DNA of 64,000 nt from Neolentinus lepideus HHB14362 ss-1 (taxonomy: Eukaryota; Basidiomycota; Agaricomycetes; Gloeophyllales; Gloeophyllaceae): NCBI GenBank assembly GCA_001632425.1, contig KV425556.1, positions 575,106 through 639,105 of the forward strand, given 5' to 3'. Of this stretch, positions 24,039-36,800 are shown piece by piece (positions within the stretch are counted from its first letter, which is position 1; every line of letters starts with the position of its first letter). Position numbers and translations under genes: made by a program. The notes beneath the pieces were generated by a model. That model searched no databases. It saw only the letters and a list, made by a program, of their open reading frames with translations, and had not been told where the DNA came from.

Positions 24039-24478
24039 CCTCGTCATAATAAAACTAAAAAAAAATCTTCTCCATGTGTAGGTACTGAATTTATAGGTAT
24101 TCTAGCAAGATTCAAAAGCAAGACGGCATAAACAACTTTTTTTTTCTCGTTTACCAGTGGCTGACTATTTCTTCCTCTTCCTTTATTATAGTGATATATA
24201 TACAGATTCCTCGAACTCTTCCTTACCTCAAGATCCATATGCATTCAAGACATTGAGTGCGCGATGCCTCCCTGCCCCAAACACACACACCCCTTCTACC
24301 CTGCGGCTGCGAAAAACCATTGCTTACAATCAGATAGATGCATTCAACACGTCCGTACCGCCTTCCGACAATCAGTAAGTCCTAGCATCCTCTCCTCTTC
24401 CGATGAGTCTTGCCTGCGTCCGGCCAGCGTCTGCATTTCTCTCCCATCATTTCCTGCCATGTGATTCCGAATTCGTTT

Positions 24479-24794
24479 CTGACTACATCTTTGTCGAGGT
24501 ACATCAACTCATTCATCAAGATAGGGGACTCACGAAGAAGGTTCGTCCTTTCATCTTCCCATCCTCCTCCCCGGAACCTCGTGAGCCCGGCCAGCTCATG
24601 AGACCGATTACATTTCATCTTCCATATGACATTTTACTCACTACATCTTTTTCGAGGTACATCGACTCATTCATTAAGATAGGCGCACTCACGAAGAAGG
24701 TTCGTGATCTCATCTTCCCATTTTCCTTCCCAGATCCTCGTGAGCCCGGCCAGCTCATGAGACCGGTTACATTCTCTCTTCTACATCAAAACAT
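24479..24794. repeat. 158-bp tandem duplication, left arm only
   Basis: Two units, about 24479-24636 and 24637-24794, share actacatctttgtcgaggtac-like starts, a cacgaagaaggttcg core and cctcgtgagcccggccagc near the end. The right arm has only one unit (around 40360-40520), which accounts for the 158-bp step in mirrored coordinates. Confidence 0.88.
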
Positions 24795-25729
24795 TATACT
24801 GACTTGCTTATATACCTAGGACACCTAGGACTATAGCGAACTAGGACCGTAGCAAGTTGTCTCGGTGAGTTTCACTTCCCATTCTCGCTTTTTAAACTTC
24901 CCCATTCTCGACTCTCACGAGTCTTGTGGCGTCCGGCCAAACGTCCACTTGAATCACCGTTTTCATATCATTTTGCTATGCTCTCTGTTGGATATTGGGA
25001 TCGTTCCTAACTACACTTTCTTTGAGGAATACTTATCTATATTTCGACTACTCAAACTCACGAAGAAAGGTTCGTCATCGCCGTTTCTTTATTCCCGTCG
25101 CTTTCCATAGTGTGAACTCTAGCAAGGAAGGCCACCTTGCTAGATTTGCAGTTGATGTTTTATTTGCCTCATATATATTCACCGAGCATATGACTGACAT
25201 TTTTTTTTCCGCATGCCCAGGACCGTCGGAGAGCAAGACAGACGAAACGATGCTCAAGGACTTGAATCAATATGCTTAAGCTCGATCGCCGGGAGCGAAT
25301 GGTGAGTCGATCTTCCAGATGATCGCTTGAGCCGTGCTTGACTTTGTGTTTTGACTTTAGTTACCCATAGAAAGTTTGTGAATGCTTGAGGCCGACCGCG
25401 TTTCGAGTGTATGGTGTTGTGCGCGGTGCGAGACAGATTGTTTGTGAAAATGCATATTTTGTGATAGACTTCTGGAGAAGACTGGTTCTGTAATGACTTG
25501 TTTGTAAATGAAGCTCCTAATAATTCTCGAAATTTACAGTCAAGGTGCATGATCGCATAGTGCTTAGCGGTCGCTACTAGAGCCTGTAAGTCATCTCAAA
25601 CAATACTAAGTGCGTTCAGCACCAGGCTGCTAGTTGCTAGAGTATGCGTGCATAATGCGAGGCACATCTTACGACTGCGGCAAGGAATCTCAACAAGAGC
25701 ATACTGCTATCCCGCGGGGTGAAGGCAAT

Positions 25730-27414
25730 TCATGAAGAACTATGGCTGTCCACAAGCTCATCGCCTAGCACATCTCGCCTCCTAGCAGCTTGCGAAGAGG
25801 CAATGCACTCAAATATGGCATTCCAACGTTCTCCCATATCACGGTCAGGAATCTTGAGGCGCGGAAATAAGCTATCCAAGTAACGAGCGAGCGGCTGCAT
25901 GTTGTCCTTGTCGCCTGCACGCCGTCTCGGGCTGTGGAGGTAAACGGAACGGAGGCCATGGGAGTATGCCGGAGGACAGTCCGGGATCTGTACGTTCGTA
26001 TCTGCGTTGATCGTTACGTGGATGAGACGAGGACAGTGGCGAGCAAAATGCTCCAGCGCGAAGACGGTTGGTGACGCTGGGTAACGGCCATATAAGCAAT
26101 AACCAAATTCCAGCCGCGTAAGATTTGGCCATGCTAGCGCCATGCGTCGTAGATCCTCATCCTCGGTATAGACATCACTGATGTTGTCAAAATTTATGAG
26201 CACCCTTTCGAGACGGTTGCATTCTAGCAGGGTCAAGAGGATATCTCGGGTAAGGATAGGTGCGTCCTCCGAATCATCGTAGCATGACACCACCTCCAAG
26301 ACACGCAATGCCGGAAAATTGAGCTCGCTGAATAGCGAATGGTGGAGAGAGCTGCCCCCAATGACCTGGTCCGTTTCTGGGTCTAAGGTCAGCTTGATAT
26401 AGTGGATACGATGTTTTGGGAGGTTCTGAAGAATGGATATTATTGGAGAGATGGGTCCCGAAAGCTCGATAGATTCGAGTCTCGATAGTTCCTGTATCAC
26501 CGTTGGGGAGACTGTGAATTGATCCCCATGTACGTCCATGCAAAGGAGAACAAGATTATTCATCGTGTAGGTGACCAAGAAGTTCGTCTCAGTCACTGAG
26601 GTATCACCAAGCCGGCTTGGGCCATATCTGCCGCCAAACTCCAGGATACGTAGATCGGATAGCATGCTGACGTATTGGAGACAAATTTCGCTGAGGTGCG
26701 CAGAGACACGGAGGTGACGCAGACCTGGGCAATACTTGGTAATTTGGATTAAGAACTGATGCAAAATCTGCTCAGCAGCATGTCCTATCGGATGAAATTG
26801 AAAAATATCGGCAATCTTCAAAGTGGGTGGCGCGAAGAGATATATCTCGGCACCTCTAGGTGGTCGAGGAACATCCTGGAGCTGAAATACTCGAAGATTG
26901 GGAAGAATACATGATCCTCTGTGCTGGCCAAGATACTCAAAAACAGATTGAGAGATATCACGGCCAGCACAGTAGCTTATCCAGTGAATGCGGCGAGCGT
27001 AATTATCGAACGCCATCCAGTCTTGAGAAGTGATTTCACCAGATATGATCTGAGGCAAGTAGCATAAGGAGTTATGACCAGCACTTGTGTTCGGCACTGA
27101 CTACCTACATATGATTGTGAAACCGTGTCAAATTGAAAATTAGATAGGCAACAAAGAAGGGGGAAGATCGAGTCCATATATCTCCACAGGCCGTCAAGTG
27201 CAAGGGCTGCGAATACTCGACAAGTCAGAGAAGCATTGAGAAGATTCCTCCGCAGAGCTCGTAGGTTGCCAGATTCGGGGCTCTTCTGAAAGAGCCACCG
27301 TGCCTCGGGACCTTGATTGAGTGTGATAAAGCTGGTTTCGGTAGGAATCTGAACGGCCATGTGCGTCAGAAAGATCTCTCCGAGGATTTCAGGAATTGCA
27401 AGTGCTGGGTGCAT
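25730..27414 (-). CDS. F-box-like protein, copy 1
   Basis: Two-exon gene of the large basidiomycete F-box-like family; such proteins usually bind Skp1 and select targets for SCF ubiquitin ligases. Start MHPALAIPEILGEIFLTHM at 27414, an F-box-like first helix, followed by NLLNASLTCRVFAALALDGLW. An intron of about 60 nt joins SQSY to IISGEITSQDW. Exon 2 has a leucine-rich, LRR-like body: LPNLRVFQLQDVP, LRHLRVSAHLSEICLQY, LSRLESIELSG, FPALRVLEVVSC, WPNLTRLEFGY and FARHCPRLIHVTI. It ends with DELVDSHSSS at 25730. The VNX1 fragment lies head-to-head 127 bp away. Copy 2 (37691-39348) differs at nearly a fifth of residues. Confidence 0.82.
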
Positions 27415-27540
27415 TTTAGCAACTGTACACAAGTACAGCAACAGGACAAGAGCAGCGAGACAAGATTCGATTATAGTCGTGTGAGCATGTGCGGGAGATG
27501 CCGGTCCATATATGAATACCGCTTCGAGGTCGTTGAGTGA

Positions 27541-28232
27541 ATGAGCCACCGCTCGTCGTTGCTGTCTAGAGCAATGCCGGAGGACGCTGGGCTCGACAAT
27601 ACACATCTAATCCCAACGCCGACAGTTTCGACCCCGACCCCATCAGACTCCAACTCTCGTCTGCATCCCACCCGCAGCGTATCCTACAGCACACCCTGGC
27701 CTTTCGCCAATATGCCGTCTCACTACAACCACGGCACTTCTCATTTCACGCCGCGCGCAGTTTCACCTACCTCGCGCAGACTTACACAACCATCTTTGGG
27801 ATGACGACGACGACGACGACGACGACGAGATAGAGCGAGAGGAGGACCCTACAGCGTTTAAGGACCGCCAATCGCTGATCAACGTCGAGCACCCGTTCGG
27901 TCTGCCCATATGGAAGCCTGCGCTGTACAAGAAGTCCAGATCAGTTACGCGCTATGCTGACCAGGCTTTGCATTCAGTTCCGTCGGCTCAGGCGGAGAGG
28001 CACTTGCTGCCAGGCAACATCTTGTGGACTTTACTATTCGGATGGTAGATGGCTGCTGCGTTTATGACTCTGTCTGGTGTTCTCTATATCGTCCCGAAAG
28101 GCGGGAAGCGCTACTCGTCGCTGGTGTTCGGCTTGGGCTGGTACATCCTTTGGCCCTTCGGCAAGTACGTCGCTGGCGATCTACAAAGCTTGGACTTCTA
28201 GCATGAGGACGAGCTCTCACACCGACACATAG
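27541..28232 (+). pseudogene. 5' fragment of VNX1-type antiporter gene, decayed
   Basis: Copy of the start of the gene at 33877-37561. It keeps the N-terminal PEDAGLDNTHL and STPWPFANMPSHYNHGTS stretches. It then has a deletion of about 200 bp ending in a GAC microsatellite, with a stop (TGA) just before it. It resumes with INVEHPFGLPIWKPALYKK and GNILWTLLFGW. An in-frame TAG at 28046-28048 replaces a Trp codon of the intact gene. Homology stops near 28232, before the antiporter core, so no transporter can be made. A short truncated peptide could still be expressed. Confidence 0.9.
27803..27829. repeat. GAC trinucleotide microsatellite
   Basis: About nine GAC units at the deletion junction of the VNX1 fragment. 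The intact gene has a shorter Asp-rich tract here, so expansion and deletion probably share a slippage origin. Confidence 0.85.
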
Positions 28233-28935
28233 TGCTTAGCGGTCGCTACTAGAGCCTGTAAGTCATATCAATCAATACAGTGTGTTCAGCACCAGGCTGC
28301 TAGTTGGTGCAGAACGCGTACAAAATGCGAGGCACATCCTACAGCTCGCGGCAGGGAATCTGAACAAAAGCATACTGCTACCGGGCGGGGGGATGGCGGC
28401 AAATATTCATGGCTGTTGACGAGTTCATCGTCTGCGACATTCCGCTTTCTGACGAAGAGCTTTCATTTTGGTGCTGTCAAACTCCAGGATGCGTAGATCG
28501 GGTAGCATGCTGATCAATTGTAGAGAATCTTCGCTGAGGTACGCGGAGACAAGGAGGTGCCGCAGACCTGGGTGATACGGCTTAAGAACTGATACAAAAT
28601 GTGCTCAGTATAGCATGTTCTATACGATAGAATTGAGAAATATTGGCAATGTTTAGAGTGGGTGCCACAAAGAGATATATCTCGGCAGTTGAAAGACTCG
28701 AAGATTCGGAAGCTTAATGCATGATCCGCGCTGCTGATCAAGATACTCGAACACAGACTGATCGACATCAAAGCCAGGACAATGCCAGTGGCTTATCCAG
28801 CGAATGCAGCGGGCGCAATTTTCGAATGCAGTCCTATCTTGAGAGGTTAAGTTGAAAGGTAGATGGGCAGCAAAGAAGGGGGAGCACCCAGACCATATGT
28901 AGGGATCTGAACGGCGATGTGTCATGGTCTGGGTA
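28228..28935 (-). pseudogene. F-box-like relic, third copy
   Basis: Starts immediately after the VNX1 fragment with the same sequence found 3' of copy 1 (tgcttagcggtcgctactagagcc at 25556). It then matches internal parts of the F-box gene (around 26640-26830 and 26900-27010 of copy 1). Recognisable remnants include NCARCIRWISH, DQSVFEYLDQQRGSC and LPNLRVFQLP. A large central segment is deleted and frames are broken. Orientation equals copy 1, so the unit was once tandem. Confidence 0.85.
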
Positions 28936-29140
28936 TGGTTCGCAAAAATTGAAATAAAAGATGGAAAATCAGAGTACCTCACTTGAAAGAGTCTCGTGGT
29001 GTCCAAGTAACGGTGAATCAATATTGTATGTGATTACGACTTAGTTATGATGTGTGGCAGAGTTGATCTACCCCGGATTGATGGCTCTAATCTAAGCAGG
29101 ACGTTCGCGTACGCTCATCCGTAAGCCTTCTCGTTTCACC

Positions 29141-32100
29141 ATGAGGGTCGTTACCACATTCCACCCTCCTTCGTCCGTTGTTGCGTCAGTTGGGTGCAGG
29201 CTGTCCACCGACATAGAGCATCTTGTCCTTGCTAAGCCCGACAGAATCGAGGTGCATTCCTTGCATGAGGACGGACCACGACATGAGTGTAGTCTCGAGA
29301 TATGGGGACGGGTATTGGCGGTGAAGGAGCTGCCGCGATATGTGCGTGTTGACCGCCATTTTGCATCCGATTCGTCACAAAAATGTGTGTACTGACTGGC
29401 GTCGCAGGGATCGACGTACTCGAACGTGATTGTCCTCACTGATCATCCAGACCCGCGGTTATACGTCCTATCGCTCTCCACGAGCTCTGCGGGGCAAGCG
29501 GAGCTGAGAGTCGATAAGTCATTGACATTGAGTGAACGATTTGCTACCGTGCAAGAGACTTTTACAGACGTGCTCGTGCATCCGGAGGGACAAGTAGCAG
29601 TGGCGACATGTTACGCCGGGAAGCTCAAGGTGGTGTCATTCGACAACGGGACGTACCAGAGCGACTTTGATGCACAGTACGTTTATACCATTGTCATTAC
29701 TTTCCTACAGTCCTGATTGCTGATATCGTTAGGTTCCCTGAGCTGAATCTACTGTCCATGTGCTTCCTCCCCACGTCTTCCGACACCCACTGCCTCGCCC
29801 TTCTCGCTGTCACCCATGAAGGAAAACTGCAACTCCTTTCGCGAGACGTCAGCCTCTCCGACTACGAGATCTTCTCGACGCCCTCAACACTACTCCCGGC
29901 TACTACCCTGTCTTCCAGCACCTTCCTTACCATCGACCCCCCGCCTATTCTCATCCCAATTCCTCCTTCACCTAATCATGAATCTGGAACAGAGGAAGGG
30001 TTTGGTGGTGGCGTGCTAGTGGTAGGCGGACGGAAGGTGCTATTCTACGAACTGGCTAGCCAGGATCTGCAGGACAGGCATAAGGGCAAGCGGAGGCGGC
30101 TCGAGGGTAAGAAACGGAGTGAAAATAAGAGTGAGAAGGAGCGGGCGCGGGAGGTGGAGAAGGCAAGGGAGAGGAAGAGGAGGAAGCCCAGAGCGGCCGT
30201 GGAGTGGCCGTGGAGTGAGGTCACTGCGTGAGTACTAATTTCTCTAGCGCTTGTCACGGAAGCGGGTAAGAAGGGTGTCTGATAGAGTCTGGCAGGTGGT
30301 GTAATGTAGACGAGGAGGGGAGACGGGTTCTACTGGGAGATAGGTTCGGAAGGCTGGCGCTGTTGAGCGTGGATACGGAACAGTCTACGTTGATACTTCT
30401 CCCACTCGGTCAGGTGAGCTCAAGCCGATCTAGTCTGAGTCTAAGTTCCTAACTTGTACCTGTGTGTTAAGACCTCCCCACCAAAATCCCTAACCTATCT
30501 AACCTCCCAAACGCTCTTCCTCGGCTCACACTTCGGCGACTCGCAACTCCTACGCATCCACACCTCTCCCATATCCTCCGTTGATACCGACACTTTACCC
30601 ATCCCGCCCAAGATCCCGTCTATTTCCCCCTCAGAACTTCTCTCAGCGACCAGGACAAGCGGGAAGAAGGGAAAGGGTAAAGCCGAAGAGGGGGATGTAA
30701 GTGGCTATGTGGTGAGGACGAAGGGAGGATTCGTAGAGGAGATGATGAACTGGACGAACGTGGCACCGATTTTGGATGCGGTGCTGGTCGATTTAGAAGA
30801 CAGTGGTCAGGCGCGTCTCTCACGTTCCTTTCACCAGTAAGGCTGGGTGCTGACTAATTCGTGGGGTGGGGTGTGCCACTGCAGACAACGATCGTGACTT
30901 GCTCTGGTGGGAGGAACACAGGATCCTTGAAGGTCATTAGGAATGGCGCGGATTTCAATGAAGTGGCTGCGTTAAGAGGACTGGGGAATGTGACGGGGGT
31001 TTGGCCGTTAAGGTCGAGGTTTGCGGATTCGTCAGTCTCCACTACCTCAAATTTAAAACCGGGTACTCAAGATTGATTTTGTAGACTCCATTCACACATT
31101 CTGGTCACTACGCCTATTGGAACGCATATTCTCCGCGTCGACGACTCCGAGACATTCACCCACCTCAGCTCCTCAACAAGCGGGTTTATTACTGACACGC
31201 GCACCCTCGCCGTCGCCAACGTGGCGCGGCGCACCCGCAAGAACGGCCAGTCAGGCTCTTCCTATACCGACTCTGCGTTTGTCGTACAGGTAACCCCCGC
31301 GAAGGTGGCTTTGTTGGAGTTCGATGAGGCGTTACAGACGTTCTCAGCTACAGGGGAGCTGTGGACGCCGCAGTTTGAGGGGCCTACGGGGAGGTATAGC
31401 GAGATCGTGGCGGCCAGTGTGAATGCGAGCCAGGTGGTGCTCGGCTTGAATGGCGGGAAGGTAGTTGTATTGAACCTTGGGGAGGATAATAGGTTCAATC
31501 TTGCTGGGTAGGTACTCGTCCTTCGTATGTGACTGTAGTTACTTACCTTCATATCTATTTACAGACACAGATCCTTTGAGGCAGGCGCGGAGATTGCTGC
31601 TATCTCGTGTTTGCCTATGGACTCGTCGAAGTATTACGCCACGCAGGTAGCGGTTGCATTTTGGGATACGAACGAAGTGAAGATACTCTCTATCACCAGC
31701 GCGCAGAGCTACCTCACTCCTGTCTGTACTACTGGGTCTCTCCCAAGTCTCCCGCGTTCGCTGCTGCTTCACAACTTCAGCTTGTCTTCTAGCGCGACGA
31801 GAGAGTGGCAAGACCTATCACACCTACTGGTCGGGCTGGCGGATGGCACAGCGCTCGCCTATGTTTATAAGGATGCTACGCTGTCGGAAAAGAGAGTATT
31901 CTCGTTTGGAAGCGGACCAGTGACGCTGACGCCATGCAAGGTGGATGGGAAGAGGGGCGTGTTTGCCTGTGCAAGTCGGGCGGGGGTGGTATTTTGGGAC
32001 AAGGGAAGGTTGCAGACGGCACCCATGTTGGTCAAAGTGAGCCGGGATTTTGAAGTGTTATGGGCCGAGAACTGATGTGAGTGAGGACAGGGCGTGGTTG

Positions 32101-33766
32101 CCATGGCACCATTGAATACAGATTATTTCCGGTCATCAATTGTACTTGCCACGAATAGTGGGTTGACGATTGGAGATATGGGGCATTTGGACAAGATGCA
32201 CATTCGGTCAGTGAGTACATCACTTTTTTTGGCACCAGAAAACAGGCTCATTGGGCGTGGTTATCAAGTTTGTTTTTGGTTTGGACAATCCCTATCGAAT
32301 AGTCCATCATGCGATGAGCAAGGTATTTGCTGTTGCATGCACACGGACAGAGCCGCGGAGAGTAGGCGACTTTACACGGGAATGGGGTGTGCTGAAACTC
32401 ATGGATGACGCAACCTTTGAAGGTAAGTATGTGCCCTGACAGATTTCCGATGGGTTGATTTTGACAGATGAATTCAAGTTTTGGCCGAGTTTGAGTGTGA
32501 CGCCGAAGAACAGATCACATCATTGGAGATCTACGACAACGATATCATCCAGCAGCCGTGCTTCTGCGTCGGCACAGTGAACCTGCGGGATGAAAAAGAG
32601 CCCACGAGTGGTCGTCTACTCCTCTTGTGCAGCGACGTAGGGTCAGAGAGAGTTGCATCGAATAGGAGTCTATATCTTGCCGCGGCCTCGCAAATCAAGG
32701 GTTGCATATCCGCGCTGGCCAAGACCGGTGATATGATAGCTGCTGCAGTCAATTCAGCAGTACGTTTGCACAGCTAACTCTGATCCGACATATTCTAACT
32801 TTGAGGGTGGCGTCAGGTTGTTCTATATCGTCTTGAACCTTCTACTACAGGCATACTTACCCATGACTTGGAGTATGTGAACGAATGGAACCACGACTAT
32901 GTTCTCAGCAGTATTGTGCCTGGTTTGAATGGTCTGGTGATTTCAGACGCTATCAGCTCGGTATCTATTCTAGACGTGAAGGACTCCAAGCTTCAGAGAC
33001 GAGCGAAGGATTACTCTCCGTTATGGCCTGTTGCTATTCAAGCAATGGATGACAAGAGCGTCATAGCAGCAAATGTAAGAGAGCTAAAGTTTTCGAAGTG
33101 GCTTGTCTGACAGGACCGTCTTTGTTAGGTGGATTGTAATCTGTACACATTCTCGTTACAGCGAGAGCAGCAGGGACGCATGGTGCTTCAAAAGGATGGT
33201 GCTTTCCATTTAGGTGATCTGGTCAACAAGTTCATTCCAGGTATGGCTCTTCCGACATGTCTTGTTCATAATACATTATTCACAGTATCCCTTAGGTTCC
33301 TTGTCATCGTCCACCGAATCTTCTGGGGAAATCCCAATAGAACCCAGACAACTTTTCTTCACGGCCTCCGGACGCATAGGAATGGTATTTGAGATGGGCA
33401 ATGAGCTCTCTCTTCATATGACAGGGCTAGAGCGCAACATGGCGAGTGTACTACTTGGTTCTGGCGGGGTCTCTCATTCAGAGTACGTTGCCATCGGACC
33501 TCTTCCCGAGAGAGGTATAACTCACATTATATTATAGTTGGCGTACACCCGTGATTCCCAGGTCACGAGTCAATATGCCACAGCTGTCTTATGGCTTCTT
33601 GGATGGTGATTTCCTCGAACAATACCTTGCATTCTCGAGGGATCCTTCTCCTTCATCCAAGCAAGTCATAAAGAAAATCATGTCGGGCACTGTGGAAGCA
33701 GAAACCTTGAAGTTAACAGCATCCGAAATAGATCACATTCTAGAGAAGTTGCAAAGCATGCACTGA
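29141..33766 (+). CDS. DDB1: DDB1, UV-damaged DNA-binding protein / CUL4 adaptor
   Basis: Large three-beta-propeller protein of the MMS1/DDB1/CPSF-A family, adaptor of nuclear CUL4 ubiquitin ligases and part of UV damage recognition. Start MRVVTTFHPPSSVVASVG at 29141, stop after EIDHILEKLQSMH at 33766; about 13 exons. The N-terminal propeller gives CRLSTDIEHLVLAKPDRIEV and FATVQETFTDVLVHPEGQVA. A lysine/arginine-rich insert (about 30075-30215) is larger than usual. The C-terminal CPSF_A part shows YRIVHHAMSKVFAVACT, GRLLLLCSDVG, SISVLDV-like strands, NLYTFSLQRE, RMVLQKDGAFHLGDLVNKF and PQLSYGFLDGDFLEQYL, typical of DDB1. It sits in the spacer between the arms and ends 111 bp from the VNX1 stop. 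Confidence 0.9.
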
Positions 33767-33876
33767 ATCCAATTTGTCCGTGATGTTGTATTGCAGATGT
33801 ATTGCACAATTGTATATATACGTGTAACGATCTTAGCGGACGTGACAAGATATTGGATAGCATATGCAGCTCATGA

Positions 33877-36800
33877 TCAGGGCTGCAGCGAAGAAATGAA
33901 GAATGAGAGGGATTGCGAGACTGAAAGGATATGAGGATCAATAACCATAGAGTCGAGTTCTGCGTTAGCCCGGTGAGGAGCAAAGAAGAATCCCGAAGTA
34001 AGGACGAGATAACTGGCGGGATATTGAATCAGTCTCATGAATAATATACATTCGACAGTAAAATATGCTGACCTTAGTATCAGTATGCTTCCCCGATAGT
34101 AGTTACTCTTTGCCTCAATGTACGTATAAGTGAGCAAGAATATTGAAAGAATAATGACGACGACATCCCAGCGAGGGAAGATCAAACTGAGAGGGACATC
34201 AGACGACTATACAGGATACACTTGATAGGCGCCCACTTACGTGAAAGTATTGGCAATTGTGCCGAGCGTACCAGCATTATACCAAGCAGAGAAGGCGACC
34301 ATAGCAGGGATCTGCAACAGACATACTTGCAAGGCATACGCCGAACCGATTTCCATACTAGAGAATATAAGTTATTAACAAGAATTGCAACTGAGGAATG
34401 TTTAGCGCCGTACCTCAGTGCGATGTTCCCATTCATAGCGAAGGCCATCGCATTCATGAACTCAGTCGTGTTTGGAACTAATGCAAACAACGTTATACCG
34501 AGGAACTTCTCATCGATGCCGGACCCCTCCAGCACCACATCGACAACACCGACCAAGAGTTCTAAAGATGTGGTCAGCCACCACATTTCATAGCTACTTT
34601 CCAGATGCGTACCAGCTATAATCGAATAGAGCGCGGTACACGCCAACAATACGCTCGCACTCGTTGTCCTGCTCCACGACGGTGCATCATGTCCACCATG
34701 CCCACCCGCCTCCTCCACATCCGTCGCGGACATCCTCGTCCGCAATGGAGATCTCGAGCTCGTCTGCTGGTGCCTCAAGGCACTCACGGTCGCAACGGCC
34801 ACCGCGCGCGTAAAGTCGTCAGCAGTCATATTTTCCGGGAGATGCGTGGGCTGCAGGCCAGTATTTTTGATCGCGTGATCGACGCTCTCCATTATGGGCG
34901 TAAATCCAACGGGGGCTAAGGCGGGCGGCACGATAGCATAGGAGACGCGGCGGTTGACCGAGCTCCCAACAGGTTGCGATTCGGTGACTTGCTCCGGTGC
35001 GCGAGGTACGGGTGTCTCGCTGCGAGAGGGAACGGTGCTTGTAGCACGAGATGTCACGTTGCTCGGCTTACGGCGGAGAGACTCGCGGTCTCTCCCTGGA
35101 ATCAGCCTGTGGTAAATCGAAAACCGGTTCTGACCGGAGACTGGGAGCTCAAGAGAGTGCAGGAGCTGCTGAGGATTCTGCCAGATCTGAGATGCATGAG
35201 TGCGAAGAGAGAACCATAGACCTATGAGATACGACTAGAAGGGGATGAATTGTAGAACTTGGGTGTCTGATGAGTAGAGCTTACGAAGAGCAGTATGGTA
35301 GCACAGAAGTACATCAACGTTTTCACAGTTGTCTGGTAGAATGGATCACGGGCGACATCCGGATACTCATATCGGCAATGCTGACACTGCCATGGCGCAT
35401 TCAACCCAGACGTCTTTTCAGGACACCCAGTGCATATAAGTTGGAACTGCAAAATCACCGACTTAAGCATCAGCATGGCTCCCGTCGAGCTAGACCAAGG
35501 TCAAGTACTCACATTGCCATACGTCTGATAGAACAGCGTCGGCGTCAGCGTTCCAATAATCGCCATGATCAGCATAGTACTAGTCACTCCTGCACTCTTC
35601 GCGTTGAACTTCTGCTCCTTCCTTCTAATCGCACCGCTGCACATACTCACGCCGGGCATGAGTAGCACGCCTGCCAAGATACTCCCGACAATTGATCCCT
35701 CGACAAGACGACCCTTGCCCTCCGTCAGCGCGATAGAGTATAAAATGATTTCGATAATGGAGCCAAACGTCGCGTTGATCACCGCGCCCATCCCAATCGA
35801 TGATTGAGCCGAAATCGAGGCGACAGCCATACCGATGAAGTACGACAGCGGTATAACGCTCATCAAGCTCAGTACGAAAATTGCTCCACGAGACGCAACA
35901 GCAGCCAAGAACGCAGGTACGTGCTGTCCTCGTCCCTGTCTGCGCTCAACCAATGGCAGGAGCACGAATCCGTCGAAGATGACAAAGAACACTAAGGGGA
36001 GCAGGTTGATAAACAAGATGTTCACGCCACCGACAGTATACTTGTAGTACTGTAAGCCCATCGCGCGATACGTGCACAGTAAGACTGTCGAAGAGGGCCA
36101 GCCGCTCGGGGCAGCTTGGCCTTCCGAGAGCCTAGCGGGCTTGACAACGAAGCTCTGCTGGGGTGTGGTCGATCCGCCGGTCTCCTCCGTGTCCGTGGGC
36201 GGGTTGGAGGGGAGGATAGCAGGGGCCGGGGCGGCGCAGAACCTAATATTGCTAGGCTGGCTGAACATGTACTTCAGCAACGCCCAGTTGAGCTTGGCCA
36301 TTGGTATAGTGACGACGAGCCCCCAGCAGACGACGCAGACGACGAGCATGATCGGCGCGATGATGAAGACGAGACCGAGCGAATAGATCACCTTGCCAAG
36401 CCAGTGGTCGAGAGTACTTTGGTTGACGAGGCCATGCTCGGAGGCCGGGGTTGCGCCGTAGGATTTAGCTGGTACCGGCGACTCGGGAATGCCGAGAAGG
36501 GAGGTATGCTCTGTGGGAGGCGGGTTCCAGGAAAGGGAAGCGGAGTGTTGGAGATGCGCCGTTCGGGGGGTGATGGTTCCGTGCAAGCCTGACGCGGAAC
36601 CGTTCATGTCTGCTATAGTAGTAAATTGAGTACATGGTACGATATAAATGGGGGGGGTACACGTACCAGCTGCCGGTGTGAGGGGAGCTTCCTCGTCCTC
36701 ATGCTGGAGGTCCAAGCCTTGTAGATCGCCAGCGACGTACTTGCCGAAGGGCCAAAGGATATACCAGCCCAAGCCGAACACCAGCGACGAGTAGCGCTTC

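Larger units (their letters stand above)
23901..25729. other. Conserved non-coding block of left arm
   Basis: About 1.8 kb without a supported gene, yet nearly identical to 39410-41062 in inverted orientation. It contains a palindrome (24004-24038), a 158-bp tandem duplication (24479-24794) and repeated TCACGAAGAAGGTTCG motifs near 24530, 24689 and 25055. The copy at 24689-24707 forms a perfect 7-bp hairpin with a 5-nt loop. It could hold UTRs, a non-coding transcript or a decayed mobile element; none is demonstrable. Confidence 0.6.
22975..28232. repeat. Left arm of ~5.3-kb inverted duplication
   Basis: Matches 36665-41990 in reverse orientation. Landmark pairs are 23286/41674, 24464/40504, 25254/39873, 25550/39577, 27414/37691 and 28206/36699. 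Coordinate sums stay at 64,960-65,127, stepping where indels occur. Contents: acidic orphan gene, conserved non-coding block, F-box-like gene, VNX1 5' fragment. Identity is about 97% in one 297-bp non-coding stretch (7 differences) but lower in the F-box gene. Confidence 0.93.

Noticed and set aside
24865..25550. Short open frames conserved between both arms
   Set aside because: Conservation is explained by recent duplication of the whole block; frames lack start context, motifs and codon-biased differences.
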